Shown: one piece after another, positions 1-7,436 of the stretch
Numbering within the stretch: the first letter of the stretch is position 1
Layout: each line of letters begins with the position of its first letter
DNA from: CAYPJE01 sp964410945
Lineage (GTDB): Bacteria > Fidelibacterota > Marinisomatia > Marinisomatales > TCS56
Length of the DNA: 10,392 nucleotides
Direction of reading: 5' to 3'
Assembly: GCA_964410945.1 (NCBI GenBank)
Contig: CAYPJE010000070.1
Span: 1 to 10,392 of the forward strand
Made by a program: the position numbers and the translations under genes
The notes under the pieces: generated by a model
What the model was told of the DNA's origin: nothing
The model's input: the letters and a program-made list of their open reading frames with translations, nothing else
Database searches by the model: none

Positions 1-2
1 CC

Positions 3-1466
3 GGCTTTGAATATCACTATAACATGCTGGCGGAATTAAAGAATTATCGCTATACATCGTATACCCAAGATCCCAGGTATTGGTTCAATCGTGGTTTGCA
101 TGAAACCTATTATCCCATTCAGGGAGCCCTGTACTTCCAGGATAAAATGGAATTCAAATCGATGATAATGAATATCGGTTTGCGCTATGATTACTTCAAT
201 GCCAACCGTGATTGGTTCGTAAACGAAGGTTTGTACAACCTGGCAATTGATCCCGAATACGATGCCAGTAAGGATGAGGATGGCGACCAGGTTGACAGTG
301 ACGGTCATGTTAAATATTCCTTCGAGAATGTGCTAGACAAACCCCGGGCGGCGGTCGAACCATATCATATGCTCAGTCCGCGGTTCAGTGCTTCATTTCC
401 AGTAATCGAGAAATCGATCCTGAATTTTTCCTATGGTCATTTCTATCAAATTCCCCAGTTGGATAAAATGTTCGCCTTCAGTTATCTTCGCCCGGAAACT
501 GTGATCAAAGGTATGATGGCTGCCGATGAAGCAGCGGAGACCAGCGGTGAAGACCCGGATCACATTGCCTCATCCGATGGCGATCCCGAGCGCGTTGTTA
601 GTCTGACCAATGATCCCCTTCCCCCGGAAAAAACGGTATCATTTGAAGTGGGTCTGCAGCATAATATCAGTGATATTGCCCGTCTTACATTGACCGCTTA
701 TTACAAAAACGTATTTAACCAGACTGAAGAATTAATTGGTATATTTGACCGGCGCTTTTACGGCTGGGATCCTTTTAAAAACCAGACTACCAATACGATG
801 TTCTACACTGGTTTCCTTTCCGGTGATTACGGTGATTCGCGAGGTATCGAAGTCAATCTGAGGACGTATCTAAAACGTAACTTTACAATTGATCTGAATT
901 ATAGTTTTGCCAAAGCCACACAGGGACGCGCCTCCCCGGTAAAAGTCGAGTATGATGAAGAAGGAAATGCTACCTATGCCTGGGATGATGAAACAATATC
1001 AGCTGAGAAATCCTATAGCCGTCCTCATATTTTTCGTGCCAACCTGTTTTATTCTTTTAAGAAGAATCACATAAGTAGGTATTTGTCCTGGATAACAGAT
1101 GGGACCAGTATGAGCATACTGTACAGTTATACCAGCGGCCAGGGCTATACTTACCTTGAGGAAGATGATAATCCAATGTGGATATATAATAATCATCGTT
1201 ATCCACCGATAATTAATACCGACCTTAGAATAGAGAAAAAAATCGAAATTGGAGATATTCATGCTTTGACAGCACACCTGAAAGTAACTAACCTGTTCAA
1301 CCGGAAGAATCTGCGCCATATGGGCGAATATTTTTATGGTTCGCAGGCCTATGCCAACTACATTGAAACTGGAGAACCATATACTGAGTGGATCGGCTAT
1401 GACATCAGTCAGATCACATATTTTGAAAACCGCCAGTTCTATTTTGGCCTGAGCTATAATTTTTAG
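3..1466 (+). CDS. TonB-dependent receptor, C-terminal beta-barrel (5' partial)
   Basis: Outer-membrane active-transport receptor, of which only the barrel is present. The frame is open to the left edge: seven codons (GFEYHYN) precede the first Met at base 24, so that Met is internal and the plug, TonB box and signal peptide lie outside the window. Visible barrel features are alternating aromatic/polar strands such as YFQDKMEFKSMIMNIGLRYD, SILNFSYGHFYQIPQ, EKTVSFEVGLQHN, TLTAYYKNVFNQTEEL and SRGIEVNLRTYL. Near the end is the TonB-receptor hallmark LKVTNLFNRKNLR, and the protein ends in FYFGLSYNF with the terminal Phe expected for BAM-dependent assembly. Two long acidic loops interrupt the strands (about bases 252-305 and 519-600). 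The next gene starts 8 bp downstream behind a GGAG ribosome site, implying one transcript. The barrel family is clear. The ligand is not shown; a glycan is inferred from the downstream sugar genes. It resembles the carboxypeptidase-regulatory-domain receptors of FCB bacteria more than a SusC/SusD pair, since no SusD follows. Confidence 0.9.
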   Translation, partial: GFEYHYNMLAELKNYRYTSYTQDPRYWFNRGLHETYYPIQGALYFQDKMEFKSMIMNIGLRYDYFNANRDWFVNEGLYNLAIDPEYDASKDEDGDQVDSDGHVKYSFENVLDKPRAAVEPYHMLSPRFSASFPVIEKSILNFSYGHFYQIPQLDKMFAFSYLRPETVIKGMMAADEAAETSGEDPDHIASSDGDPERVVSLTNDPLPPEKTVSFEVGLQHNISDIARLTLTAYYKNVFNQTEELIGIFDRRFYGWDPFKNQTTNTMFYTGFLSGDYGDSRGIEVNLRTYLKRNFTIDLNYSFAKATQGRASPVKVEYDEEGNATYAWDDETISAEKSYSRPHIFRANLFYSFKKNHISRYLSWITDGTSMSILYSYTSGQGYTYLEEDDNPMWIYNNHRYPPIINTDLRIEKKIEIGDIHALTAHLKVTNLFNRKNLRHMGEYFYGSQAYANYIETGEPYTEWIGYDISQITYFENRQFYFGLSYNF

Positions 1467-1474
1467 GGAGTACT

Positions 1475-3310
1475 ATGAATTTCAGGACAAAATACTCTGC
1501 TTTTTCCATTGTGATTCTGACCTTGTTGTGGGGGCAGGTACGAACTCCAGAGTACCAAGTGCATGACCGGGGGAATTTATGGGAAACCATGAAGGATAAT
1601 GGTATGATCGGTCCAATGAACCCAACTAATACCACAGAATTTCTACCTGGCATGGATTGGCCCGGTGGACCGGAAACCCTGGTTTCCAAAAACGATCAAC
1701 GCAGTTATCTGTACGGAGCAGGAATCTGGGTCGGCGGTTACTATTCTGATGGCTCCCAATTCTTCACCGAACACGGCCCCGGTGCCGTCGTTGATTACGG
1801 TAGTTTTGAAGAAATTGTCAAGGTAGATAATTTTGTGGAGTCCCCAGGTTATGATCCTACCGAAGCAGAGCAATTAATTTCAGCCGAATGGACTACTTCC
1901 GAGAATATAAACATAGTACGTACCAGTCGGGCCTGGAGTTTTGTTAATTATAATAACTTCATTACAATAGATTATACATTGACCAACATGAACTCTGTCG
2001 CTGTTAATGATGTATATATCGGATTAGCCTACCTGTTGCGACCCAGTTACCAGGATATTCTGGTACATAATGGTTGGGGGGATAATGAGACCGACCGGGA
2101 CGACGATGTTATCAGTTATGATCCAGGTAATAAAATGATTTTTTCCTACGATTCCACCACCCAGTATGTATGGGATCTTGGCAATTACTGGGAGCCCTAT
2201 GAAGAACTCCGTACCCCCGGATTCGCCGGATTTGCCCTGCTGGGAGCATCAATCGCCAGTGATGGCGGAGAACAGCCGGCCAATGTACTGCTGGCCCACT
2301 ATGAACTTTCCAAAACCGAACTGTCACTTAATTATCGGTCAGTGGCGAATATGTATGCCATTCTGAGTGGGGCCGACCAATCCTTGCAAGTACCGTCAGG
2401 CTCGATGGTTGTTCCATTCGGATTAATGTCCTGCGGACCATATGATTTGGCACCGGGTGCATCCATTACCATAACAGTGGTGCAGGCAGTCAACGGATTA
2501 CCCATGGAAGCGGTATTCGGACCCGATTCGCTTATTGCGAATATTCAGGCCAATTACCTCTCCAGCGGATTAGATTCTTTGCAGGCCAGTGTAAATAATG
2601 CCCGCTGGCTGTATGAAAACAATTATCAGTTTGCATACTGTCCGCCGCCGTCACCGCCACTGGAGGTTTACTCCAACGCCGAAAACCAGTCGATTGTATT
2701 AGCCTGGGAACCACTGGATGATACCTGGACCAATCCAACGCTCGGCAGGAATAATTTCAAACAGTTCAATATTTACCGCTCGGATAATGCCTATATTGGC
2801 CCATTTACATATGTAAAAAAGATTCGAATACATAATCGGATTGACGAGGGTAGATATTTCAACCCGGATTATAATGTTTGGAGATATGAGGATAAGGCTA
2901 TTAGTCTTGGGGTAGGATATTTCTACACGGTCACGACTTTAGACAGTAACGGAGTGGAAAGCTGGTATACCAATCGAAATATAACGGCTGTTAAATCGGC
3001 TACTCTGCCAGCTGAAAACACTTTATCTGTCAATGTATTTCCGAATCCTTTCCGGGAAACATCCGGCATCCCCACCGGTGGTGAAGAATTGACGATCACT
3101 TTCACCAATCTTCCGGCTACCTGTGTTTTACGTATCTATACGGCCAGCGGGGAGCTGGTAAAAACATTCAAGAGGATTGATGCTTCAATCGGTGAGGTGG
3201 AATGGGACCAGTTGACCGACTCCCGCCAGCGTACGGCGCCTGGTATATATTTCTGGACGGTCAGTTCCGATGTAGGTACGGCCAAAGGCACATTAGTGCT
3301 GATCAAGTGA
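1475..3310 (+). CDS. Secreted FN3 protein with C-terminal sorting/FlgD-Ig-like domain
   Basis: Function unknown; probably a surface or secreted protein. An N-terminal signal peptide is visible (FRTKY, then hydrophobic SAFSIVILTLLWG). Residues about 30-390 form a large domain with the segment SYLYGAGIWVGGYY (77-90), a pattern I associate with large secreted proteins next to TonB receptors in FCB lineages. A Pro-rich linker (CPPPSPP, 389-395) leads to a fibronectin-III-like domain at about 396-505 (VLAWEPL, FNIYRSDN, YFYTVTTLDSNGVESW). The C-terminus (about 515-611) has VFPNPF, LRIYTASGELVKTF, APGIYFWTV and a final GTLVLIK, matching the beta-sandwich of type-A T9SS sorting domains and the related FlgD-Ig-like domain. 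The start is set by GGAG at 1467-1470. The PorV/PorQ-type gene 10 bp downstream fits a sorting role, because PorV carries T9SS cargo in Bacteroidota. It is not SusD-like in size or motifs. No catalytic motif is recognised; glycan binding is a guess from context. Confidence 0.75.
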   Translation: MNFRTKYSAFSIVILTLLWGQVRTPEYQVHDRGNLWETMKDNGMIGPMNPTNTTEFLPGMDWPGGPETLVSKNDQRSYLYGAGIWVGGYYSDGSQFFTEHGPGAVVDYGSFEEIVKVDNFVESPGYDPTEAEQLISAEWTTSENINIVRTSRAWSFVNYNNFITIDYTLTNMNSVAVNDVYIGLAYLLRPSYQDILVHNGWGDNETDRDDDVISYDPGNKMIFSYDSTTQYVWDLGNYWEPYEELRTPGFAGFALLGASIASDGGEQPANVLLAHYELSKTELSLNYRSVANMYAILSGADQSLQVPSGSMVVPFGLMSCGPYDLAPGASITITVVQAVNGLPMEAVFGPDSLIANIQANYLSSGLDSLQASVNNARWLYENNYQFAYCPPPSPPLEVYSNAENQSIVLAWEPLDDTWTNPTLGRNNFKQFNIYRSDNAYIGPFTYVKKIRIHNRIDEGRYFNPDYNVWRYEDKAISLGVGYFYTVTTLDSNGVESWYTNRNITAVKSATLPAENTLSVNVFPNPFRETSGIPTGGEELTITFTNLPATCVLRIYTASGELVKTFKRIDASIGEVEWDQLTDSRQRTAPGIYFWTVSSDVGTAKGTLVLIK

Positions 3311-3320
3311 GGCGGGGAAT

Positions 3321-4265
3321 ATGAAGAGCAAAATTCTACTGTCGATTATTACAGCGTTACTTGTTTTTCCTGCCGCAACAAAGGCCGACTATGGTTTTGA
3401 TTTTTCCAAGGCCGGGTCCGCCGGTCTGCAGTTTCTGAAAATCGGTGCCGGGGGGCGGGCAACGGCCCTTGGTGGTGCCGTTACTTCGACGGCCAGTGAT
3501 GCCAATGCCATCTTTTGGAATCCGGCCGGAATTGCTTCCGTTCGAAGACCGGAATGCATGATGACCTACAATGACTGGCTGGTAGATTCACGCTATACGG
3601 CCCTGGCGGTAGCATATCCCTTCGGATCAACGGTTATTGCCTTGAGTGCCATCGACTTTGGAATTTCTGAATTTGAGGAAACTACCGTATTGATGGCCGA
3701 TGGCAGTGGCAATATGATTACTGCCGGAGATACACAACTGGGGATTGGTTTGGCACACCGTTTCTCGGACCGTGTCAAAATTGGAGTTCAGATCAAGTAT
3801 ATTCAGGAAAGACTGGCGGAGTACACCCATGAAAATTATCTGTTTGATATCGGGACAGTCTATAATTCCGGCTTCCGTGATTTAACCTTCGGTTTTGCCT
3901 TCCAGCATTTTGGGCCTGACATGCAATTTGCCAATCAACTGTTTCGTGCACCATTACTGTTCAGAGTGGGAATCAGTGATGCGTTGATAAATACAAAATT
4001 TCACAAATTGACCCTAAGCATAGATCGGGTTCACCCTACGGACAACATGGAATGGATGAACTATGGATTGGAATATGAAATCAAGAATCTGATCTTTTTC
4101 CGTGCCGGTTATCGACAGGATCGTGATCTGGATGATATGTCTTTTGGAATTGGTTTGAAATTACCGTCAATTGGCAAGGGTCGGCTGCGAATTGATTATT
4201 CTACCGTTGACTACGGTGAAATATTCGGCAATATCAACCGGGTGACTATTGGACTGTCCTTGTAA
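3321..4265 (+). CDS. PorV/PorQ-family outer-membrane barrel protein
   Basis: Predicted outer-membrane beta-barrel of the PorV/PorQ (UPF0164-like) family. A clean signal peptide is visible: MKSK, then LLSIITALLVFPAATKA, with likely cleavage before DYGFDF. The family signature follows at residues 41-71: IGAGGRATALGGA, then a span containing ASDANAIFWNPAGIAS. The rest is amphipathic strands ending with a short GRLRIDYSTVDYGEIFG repeat-like stretch and the terminal strand RVTIGLSL. At 314 residues it is close to PorQ-like members and shorter than classical PorV. In Bacteroidota, PorV shuttles cargo bearing C-terminal sorting domains to the attachment complex; in other FCB phyla the family is widespread and mostly uncharacterised. 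It starts 10 bp after the CTD-bearing protein, behind a G-rich ribosome site (GAGGCGGGG, 3309-3317), so the two are probably co-translated partners. A dedicated cargo-carrier role is inference; a general porin or assembly role is the alternative. Confidence 0.82.
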   Translation: MKSKILLSIITALLVFPAATKADYGFDFSKAGSAGLQFLKIGAGGRATALGGAVTSTASDANAIFWNPAGIASVRRPECMMTYNDWLVDSRYTALAVAYPFGSTVIALSAIDFGISEFEETTVLMADGSGNMITAGDTQLGIGLAHRFSDRVKIGVQIKYIQERLAEYTHENYLFDIGTVYNSGFRDLTFGFAFQHFGPDMQFANQLFRAPLLFRVGISDALINTKFHKLTLSIDRVHPTDNMEWMNYGLEYEIKNLIFFRAGYRQDRDLDDMSFGIGLKLPSIGKGRLRIDYSTVDYGEIFGNINRVTIGLSL

Positions 4266-4287
4266 GACTGTTGCGATGAGATACAAT
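4260..4287 (+). promoter_or_regulatory. Candidate sigma70-type promoter for the ABC/GH38 unit
   Basis: A TTGTAA -35-like hexamer (4260-4265, overlapping the stop codon of the PorV-like gene) is separated by 16 bp from a TACAAT -10-like hexamer (4282-4287). It lies in the only sizeable gap of the cluster (44 bp), just ahead of the sugar-binding protein. Initiation would fall near 4294, inside the palindrome described separately. Hexamer matches are 4/6 and 5/6, which can occur by chance in AT-rich DNA, and promoter consensus in FCB bacteria may differ from sigma70, so this is tentative. Confidence 0.33.
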
Positions 4288-4289
4288 AA

Positions 4290-4306
4290 AAATCTTAACA
4301 AGATTT
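4290..4306. promoter_or_regulatory. Perfect 17-bp palindrome, candidate operator before the ABC importer
   Basis: Two perfect 7-bp arms (AAATCTT and AAGATTT) flank a 3-base centre (AAC), ending 3 bases before the ATG of the binding-protein gene. Each arm has only one G/C pair and no T-run follows, so it would make a poor terminator. Symmetry, position and overlap with the predicted start of transcription fit a repressor site for a sugar-responsive dimeric regulator. A weak hairpin masking the ribosome site is the other option. It lacks the central CG of typical LacI/CcpA sites, so no regulator family is assigned. Confidence 0.4.
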
Positions 4307-4309
4307 GTT

Positions 4310-5665
4310 ATGCTTGCTAAGCTGAAAAAATACTTCATTTTCAGTTTGATCGGTATTGCACTGATCTTTGCAGTTTTTCATTCGCCAGAAGTGGTGGAAA
4401 AGGATGGGAAAATCCATATCGATTACTGGTTCATTACCGGACAGAAAGAGACCCAGCCCTACCAGGTGAAAGCCTTCAATGCCAGCCAGGACCGGATCGT
4501 CGTACATGCCACCGCTATTCCCTGGCAGGAACATGAGAAGAAGATACTGACGGCTGTACTCAGCGGGAATCCACCGGATGTGGTCAGCCAGTTTGTACCG
4601 GCGGTAAAATGGGCTTCCCGAATGGCTTTGATGCCCCTCGATGATTACATCGAAAGGGATGCTTTCGACACCACCATCTTTTTTCCGGCGCTCTGGGAAG
4701 AAATGAAATACCAGGATCACACCTTTGCGCTCCCGGTTTTTACTGTATCGTATGCCTTTTTCTACAACAAGGATATCTTCCGGGAAGTGGGGTTGGATCC
4801 TGATTCTCCTCCGGAAACCTGGGATGAAGTGCTGTCAATTTCAAAGAAAATGGATCGGATCGATTCATCCGGGCGGATTCAGAGAATGGGCTTCCTGCCT
4901 GATTACCGCGCCATGCAGACCAATACCCTGCAGACCACCATTTTGATGGCCTGGCAACTGGGTGCGGAATTTTTAAGTGCTGATGGCCAGATCGTTACCC
5001 TGGATAATCCGGAGACAATAAAGGCCCTCCAATGGGTGCAGGATTATTACGATCAGTATGATATGGACCGGATCCAGGCCTTCCGCGGCAGTTTTGGTTA
5101 TGCCGACCAGAATGAATTCATTTCGGGTAAAATTGCCATGATGGTAATGGATAACAGTTTCCCGGAACAGGTCGCTAAATATGCTCCCGACCTGGATTAT
5201 GGCATAGCGGTAGTACCGACATTTCCCGGATACCCGAGTGCATCATCGTCCGGTAGCTGGTGGCAGGCCATTCCCCGGGGCGCTGATCAACCGGAGGCGG
5301 CCTGGGAGTTCATGAAGTATTCCACTGAAAAGGAAATGCAGCTGGCTATCTGTTTCAACACTGAGGAGAACCTGTTTCCCGCCAATCGCTGGGCTGCTGC
5401 CGATCCGGCTTTCAACAACTCCCCCGAAGCCAATATTTTTGTAAGACAGATGGACTTTGCCCACTCACCGGCGATAGTACCGATGGCCCATGATGTATTC
5501 TGGCGTGAAATGGCGCAGCGTGTTCAGGAGCGGGTCGTCCTGCATCTGATGACACCGCAGGAATCACTGCGGGAAGCCCAGACAATCATTCAGCTGGAAC
5601 TGGATAAGGCTATGGAGTACGATCAATATGTGCGATCGAAAATAGACATTGAGGGACTCAGATAG
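4310..5665 (+). CDS. ABC sugar transporter substrate-binding protein (CUT1 type, SBP_bac_1)
   Basis: Extracytoplasmic solute-binding component of a carbohydrate ABC importer. Family landmarks are IDYWFITGQ opening the first lobe (37-45), the HEKKILTAVLSGNPPDVV segment (75-92; the usual binding-protein pattern of helix then 'G.PPDV'), LPVFTVSYAFFYNKDIF (141-157, hinge strand), ETWDEVLSISKKM (169-181), ISGKIAMMVMDNSF (271-284) and GSWWQAIPRGADQPEAAWEFMKY (315-337). The length of 451 residues is normal for the family. The N-terminus (KLKKYFIFSLIGIALIFAVF) is a hydrophobic export segment with no lipobox cysteine, so the protein is either cleaved to a soluble periplasmic form or stays tethered by an uncleaved anchor. 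The start codon has only a poor ribosome site, unlike its neighbours. The stop is 1 bp before the MalF-type permease gene. The sugar is not readable from sequence; mannose or a manno-oligosaccharide is suggested only by the GH38 gene downstream. Confidence 0.9.
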   Translation: MLAKLKKYFIFSLIGIALIFAVFHSPEVVEKDGKIHIDYWFITGQKETQPYQVKAFNASQDRIVVHATAIPWQEHEKKILTAVLSGNPPDVVSQFVPAVKWASRMALMPLDDYIERDAFDTTIFFPALWEEMKYQDHTFALPVFTVSYAFFYNKDIFREVGLDPDSPPETWDEVLSISKKMDRIDSSGRIQRMGFLPDYRAMQTNTLQTTILMAWQLGAEFLSADGQIVTLDNPETIKALQWVQDYYDQYDMDRIQAFRGSFGYADQNEFISGKIAMMVMDNSFPEQVAKYAPDLDYGIAVVPTFPGYPSASSSGSWWQAIPRGADQPEAAWEFMKYSTEKEMQLAICFNTEENLFPANRWAAADPAFNNSPEANIFVRQMDFAHSPAIVPMAHDVFWREMAQRVQERVVLHLMTPQESLREAQTIIQLELDKAMEYDQYVRSKIDIEGLR

Positions 5666-5666
5666 G

Positions 5667-6581
5667 ATGGCGTCACAGGTGAGAAATCACAAACCGTTGG
5701 CCCATAACCAGACCTTCTGGGGTTATCTGTTTGCGTCGCCCTGGATACTCGGTTTCCTCTTCTTTGGATTATACCCTATGGGTATGTCCCTGTACTACAG
5801 CCTATGTCAGTTTGATGTCCTGCGAATCCCATTATTCATCGGTTTGGAGAATTACCGTACTCTGCTGGTAGATGACCCCTATTTCTGGAATTCAATCTGG
5901 AATACACTGTACTATGTGCTGTTCAGAACACCGCTCTGTATTTTTGGCTCTTTATTGTTGGCGGTACTGTTGCAGCACAGCCTGCGTGGGATGCGTATTT
6001 TCAGAACGATTTTCTTTATCCCGTCGATTATCACCGGTGTGGTGCTGTCTGTGATCTGGCTGTGGATGTACAACCCCCAGTTCGGATTAATAAATATTAC
6101 CCTGGGCTTTTTCGGAATTCAGGGACCAAACTGGCTGCAGAGTGCCGAGTGGTCCAAGCCGGCGATCGTCCTGATGAGTCTGTGGTCAATCGGCGGGGGA
6201 CGGATGCTGGTGTTTCTGGCGGCCTTGCAGGGCATTCCCAAACACCTCTATGAAGTGGTCGATCTGGACGGTGGTAACGCCTGGCAGAAATTTGTCCATG
6301 TCACTTTGCCTCTGATATCGCCGATTCTTTTCCTTTGGACTGTAATGGAGGTGATCATGGGCTTCCAGGTGTTTGTTGAATCCTATGTGATGACCAAAGG
6401 CGGACCGCTGAATTCCACAATGTTCTACAATCTGTACCTCTATAACAAGGCCTTCGATGATTTCAGTATGGGCTACGCCTCGGCTTTGGCCTGGATCCTG
6501 TTGGTCATAACGCTGGTAGTGACGATCTTTCAGTTTAAAGTAGGGCAGAAGTGGGTCTATTACGAGGGGGAACAGAAGTGA
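5667..6581 (+). CDS. ABC sugar transporter permease, MalF/UgpA type
   Basis: First inner-membrane subunit of the CUT1 importer, 304 residues with about six hydrophobic helices (for example LFASPWILGFLFFGLYPMG at 21-39, IFFIPSIITGVVLSVIWLWM at 115-134, and a last helix at about 274-290). The cytoplasmic EAA loop that contacts the ATPase is present at 195-218 (YEVVDLDGGNAWQKF, then VTLPLISP). The segment ENYRTLL near residue 61 and the FVESYVMTKGGPLNSTMFYNLYLYNKAF stretch (236-263) are typical of MalF-like permeases. I chose ATG 5667 over an in-frame TTG at 5649: the TTG lies inside the binding-protein gene, while GAGGGA (5651-5656) sits 10 bases before the ATG as a ribosome site. It begins 1 bp after the preceding stop, so translation is likely coupled. 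Family assignment is firm; substrate is unknown. Confidence 0.93.
   Translation: MASQVRNHKPLAHNQTFWGYLFASPWILGFLFFGLYPMGMSLYYSLCQFDVLRIPLFIGLENYRTLLVDDPYFWNSIWNTLYYVLFRTPLCIFGSLLLAVLLQHSLRGMRIFRTIFFIPSIITGVVLSVIWLWMYNPQFGLINITLGFFGIQGPNWLQSAEWSKPAIVLMSLWSIGGGRMLVFLAALQGIPKHLYEVVDLDGGNAWQKFVHVTLPLISPILFLWTVMEVIMGFQVFVESYVMTKGGPLNSTMFYNLYLYNKAFDDFSMGYASALAWILLVITLVVTIFQFKVGQKWVYYEGEQK
6564..6580 (+). promoter_or_regulatory. Start-deciding ribosome site with GTGA overlap
   Basis: A strong purine run (GAGGGGG, 6564-6570) is followed by a 7-base spacer and GTG at 6578, which shares its last two bases with the TGA stop of the upstream permease gene. This fixes the second permease start and indicates termination-reinitiation coupling of the two permease subunits. 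Confidence 0.6.
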
Positions 6582-7432
6582 ACGGGATGCTGAGTAGAAT
6601 TAACTGGCCGAAAATGATACGTCTGTTTTTACGTTATTCCGTATTGATCGGTCTTTCGCTGATTTTTCTACTGCCGTTTCTGTGGATGCTATCCACTTCG
6701 CTGAAAGGATATGATAATATATTCAGCCTGCCGTTGAAGTGGGTTCCGGAGACGATCCATTGGGAAAACTACCTGAATGTTTTCAAAGCCATGCCTTTCC
6801 TGACATATTTGAATAATTCGATTTTTGTAACCGGCCTGGCTATTATCGGTACGGTATTGTCAAGTTCATTGGTGGCGTATGCTTTTGCGGTTCTGCGCTG
6901 GCCCGGTCGCAACACCCTGTTTATAATTGTAATTGCCACGATGATGTTACCCGCACAGGTAACGATGATCCCGCTATTCGTAGTGTTTAAGGAACTGGGC
7001 TGGCTGAATACCTATAACCCGCTGATCATACCGGCCTTTTTCGGTGGGGGTGCCTTCAATATTTTCCTGCTGCGGCAGTTTTTCCTGTCGATCCCGCGTG
7101 ATTTGTTTGACGCCGCCCGGATAGACGGTTGTTCCGAATTTCGGATATACTGGAACATTGTTCTGCCTTTGGCAAAACCGGCCCTGGCTACCGTAGCCAT
7201 TCTATCGTTTCTGTTATATTGGAATGATTTCCTGGGGCCGTTGATTTACCTGTCAGATAAATTGAAGGGGACCCTGGCCCTGGGAGTGGTCAGTTTTGTT
7301 GGCCAGCATCAGAGTGAATGGGCCTTGCTCATGGTGGCTACCATCCTGATGATGTTGCCAATAATTATTCTATTCTTCCTGTTTCAGCGCTATTTTATTC
7401 GAGGATTGATGATGGGAAGTGTGAAAGGTTAG
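6578..7432 (+). CDS. ABC sugar transporter permease, MalG/UgpE type
   Basis: Second inner-membrane subunit pairing with the MalF-type protein, 284 residues. Helices include IGLSLIFLLPFLWMLSTSLK (24-43; the LWM..TSLK motif is characteristic of MalG-like permeases), FIIVIATMMLPAQVTMIPLF (115-134) and LMVATILMMLPIIILFFLF (251-269). The EAA loop is at 177-200 (FDAARIDGCSEFRIYWNIVLPLAKP). I chose GTG 6578 because GAGGGGG (6564-6570) lies exactly 7 bases upstream, and it overlaps the TGA of the first permease in a GTGA stop/start arrangement. Alternatives are GTG 6551 (nine residues longer, deeper in the previous gene) and ATG 6587 (three residues shorter, poor spacing). No ATP-binding subunit is present; CUT1 importers often share an MsmK/UgpC-type ATPase encoded elsewhere. 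Confidence 0.92.
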   Translation: MNGMLSRINWPKMIRLFLRYSVLIGLSLIFLLPFLWMLSTSLKGYDNIFSLPLKWVPETIHWENYLNVFKAMPFLTYLNNSIFVTGLAIIGTVLSSSLVAYAFAVLRWPGRNTLFIIVIATMMLPAQVTMIPLFVVFKELGWLNTYNPLIIPAFFGGGAFNIFLLRQFFLSIPRDLFDAARIDGCSEFRIYWNIVLPLAKPALATVAILSFLLYWNDFLGPLIYLSDKLKGTLALGVVSFVGQHQSEWALLMVATILMMLPIIILFFLFQRYFIRGLMMGSVKG

Positions 7433-7436
7433 AAGG

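Noticed and set aside
24..26. Met at base 24 as the true start of the receptor gene
   Set aside because: The frame is open to the window edge with barrel-like residues before it, and the product would lack the signal peptide and plug every such receptor has.
1475..3310. SusD-like lipoprotein paired with the receptor
   Set aside because: No lipobox and no SusD-type TPR-helical pattern; the protein is beta-rich with FN3 and a C-terminal sorting-like domain.
4290..4306. Inverted repeat as a transcription terminator after the PorV-like gene
   Set aside because: Each 7-bp arm contains a single G/C pair and no T-run follows, so the hairpin would be too weak; an operator reading fits better.
4295..4720. 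141-codon open frame on the minus strand
   Set aside because: Lies fully opposite the sugar-binding protein gene, has no family features or plausible ribosome site, and is best explained as a shadow of the real gene.
5649..5666. TTG start for the first permease
   Set aside because: It would extend the protein by six residues into the binding-protein gene, and the GAGGGA ribosome site lies just downstream of it, better placed for ATG 5667.
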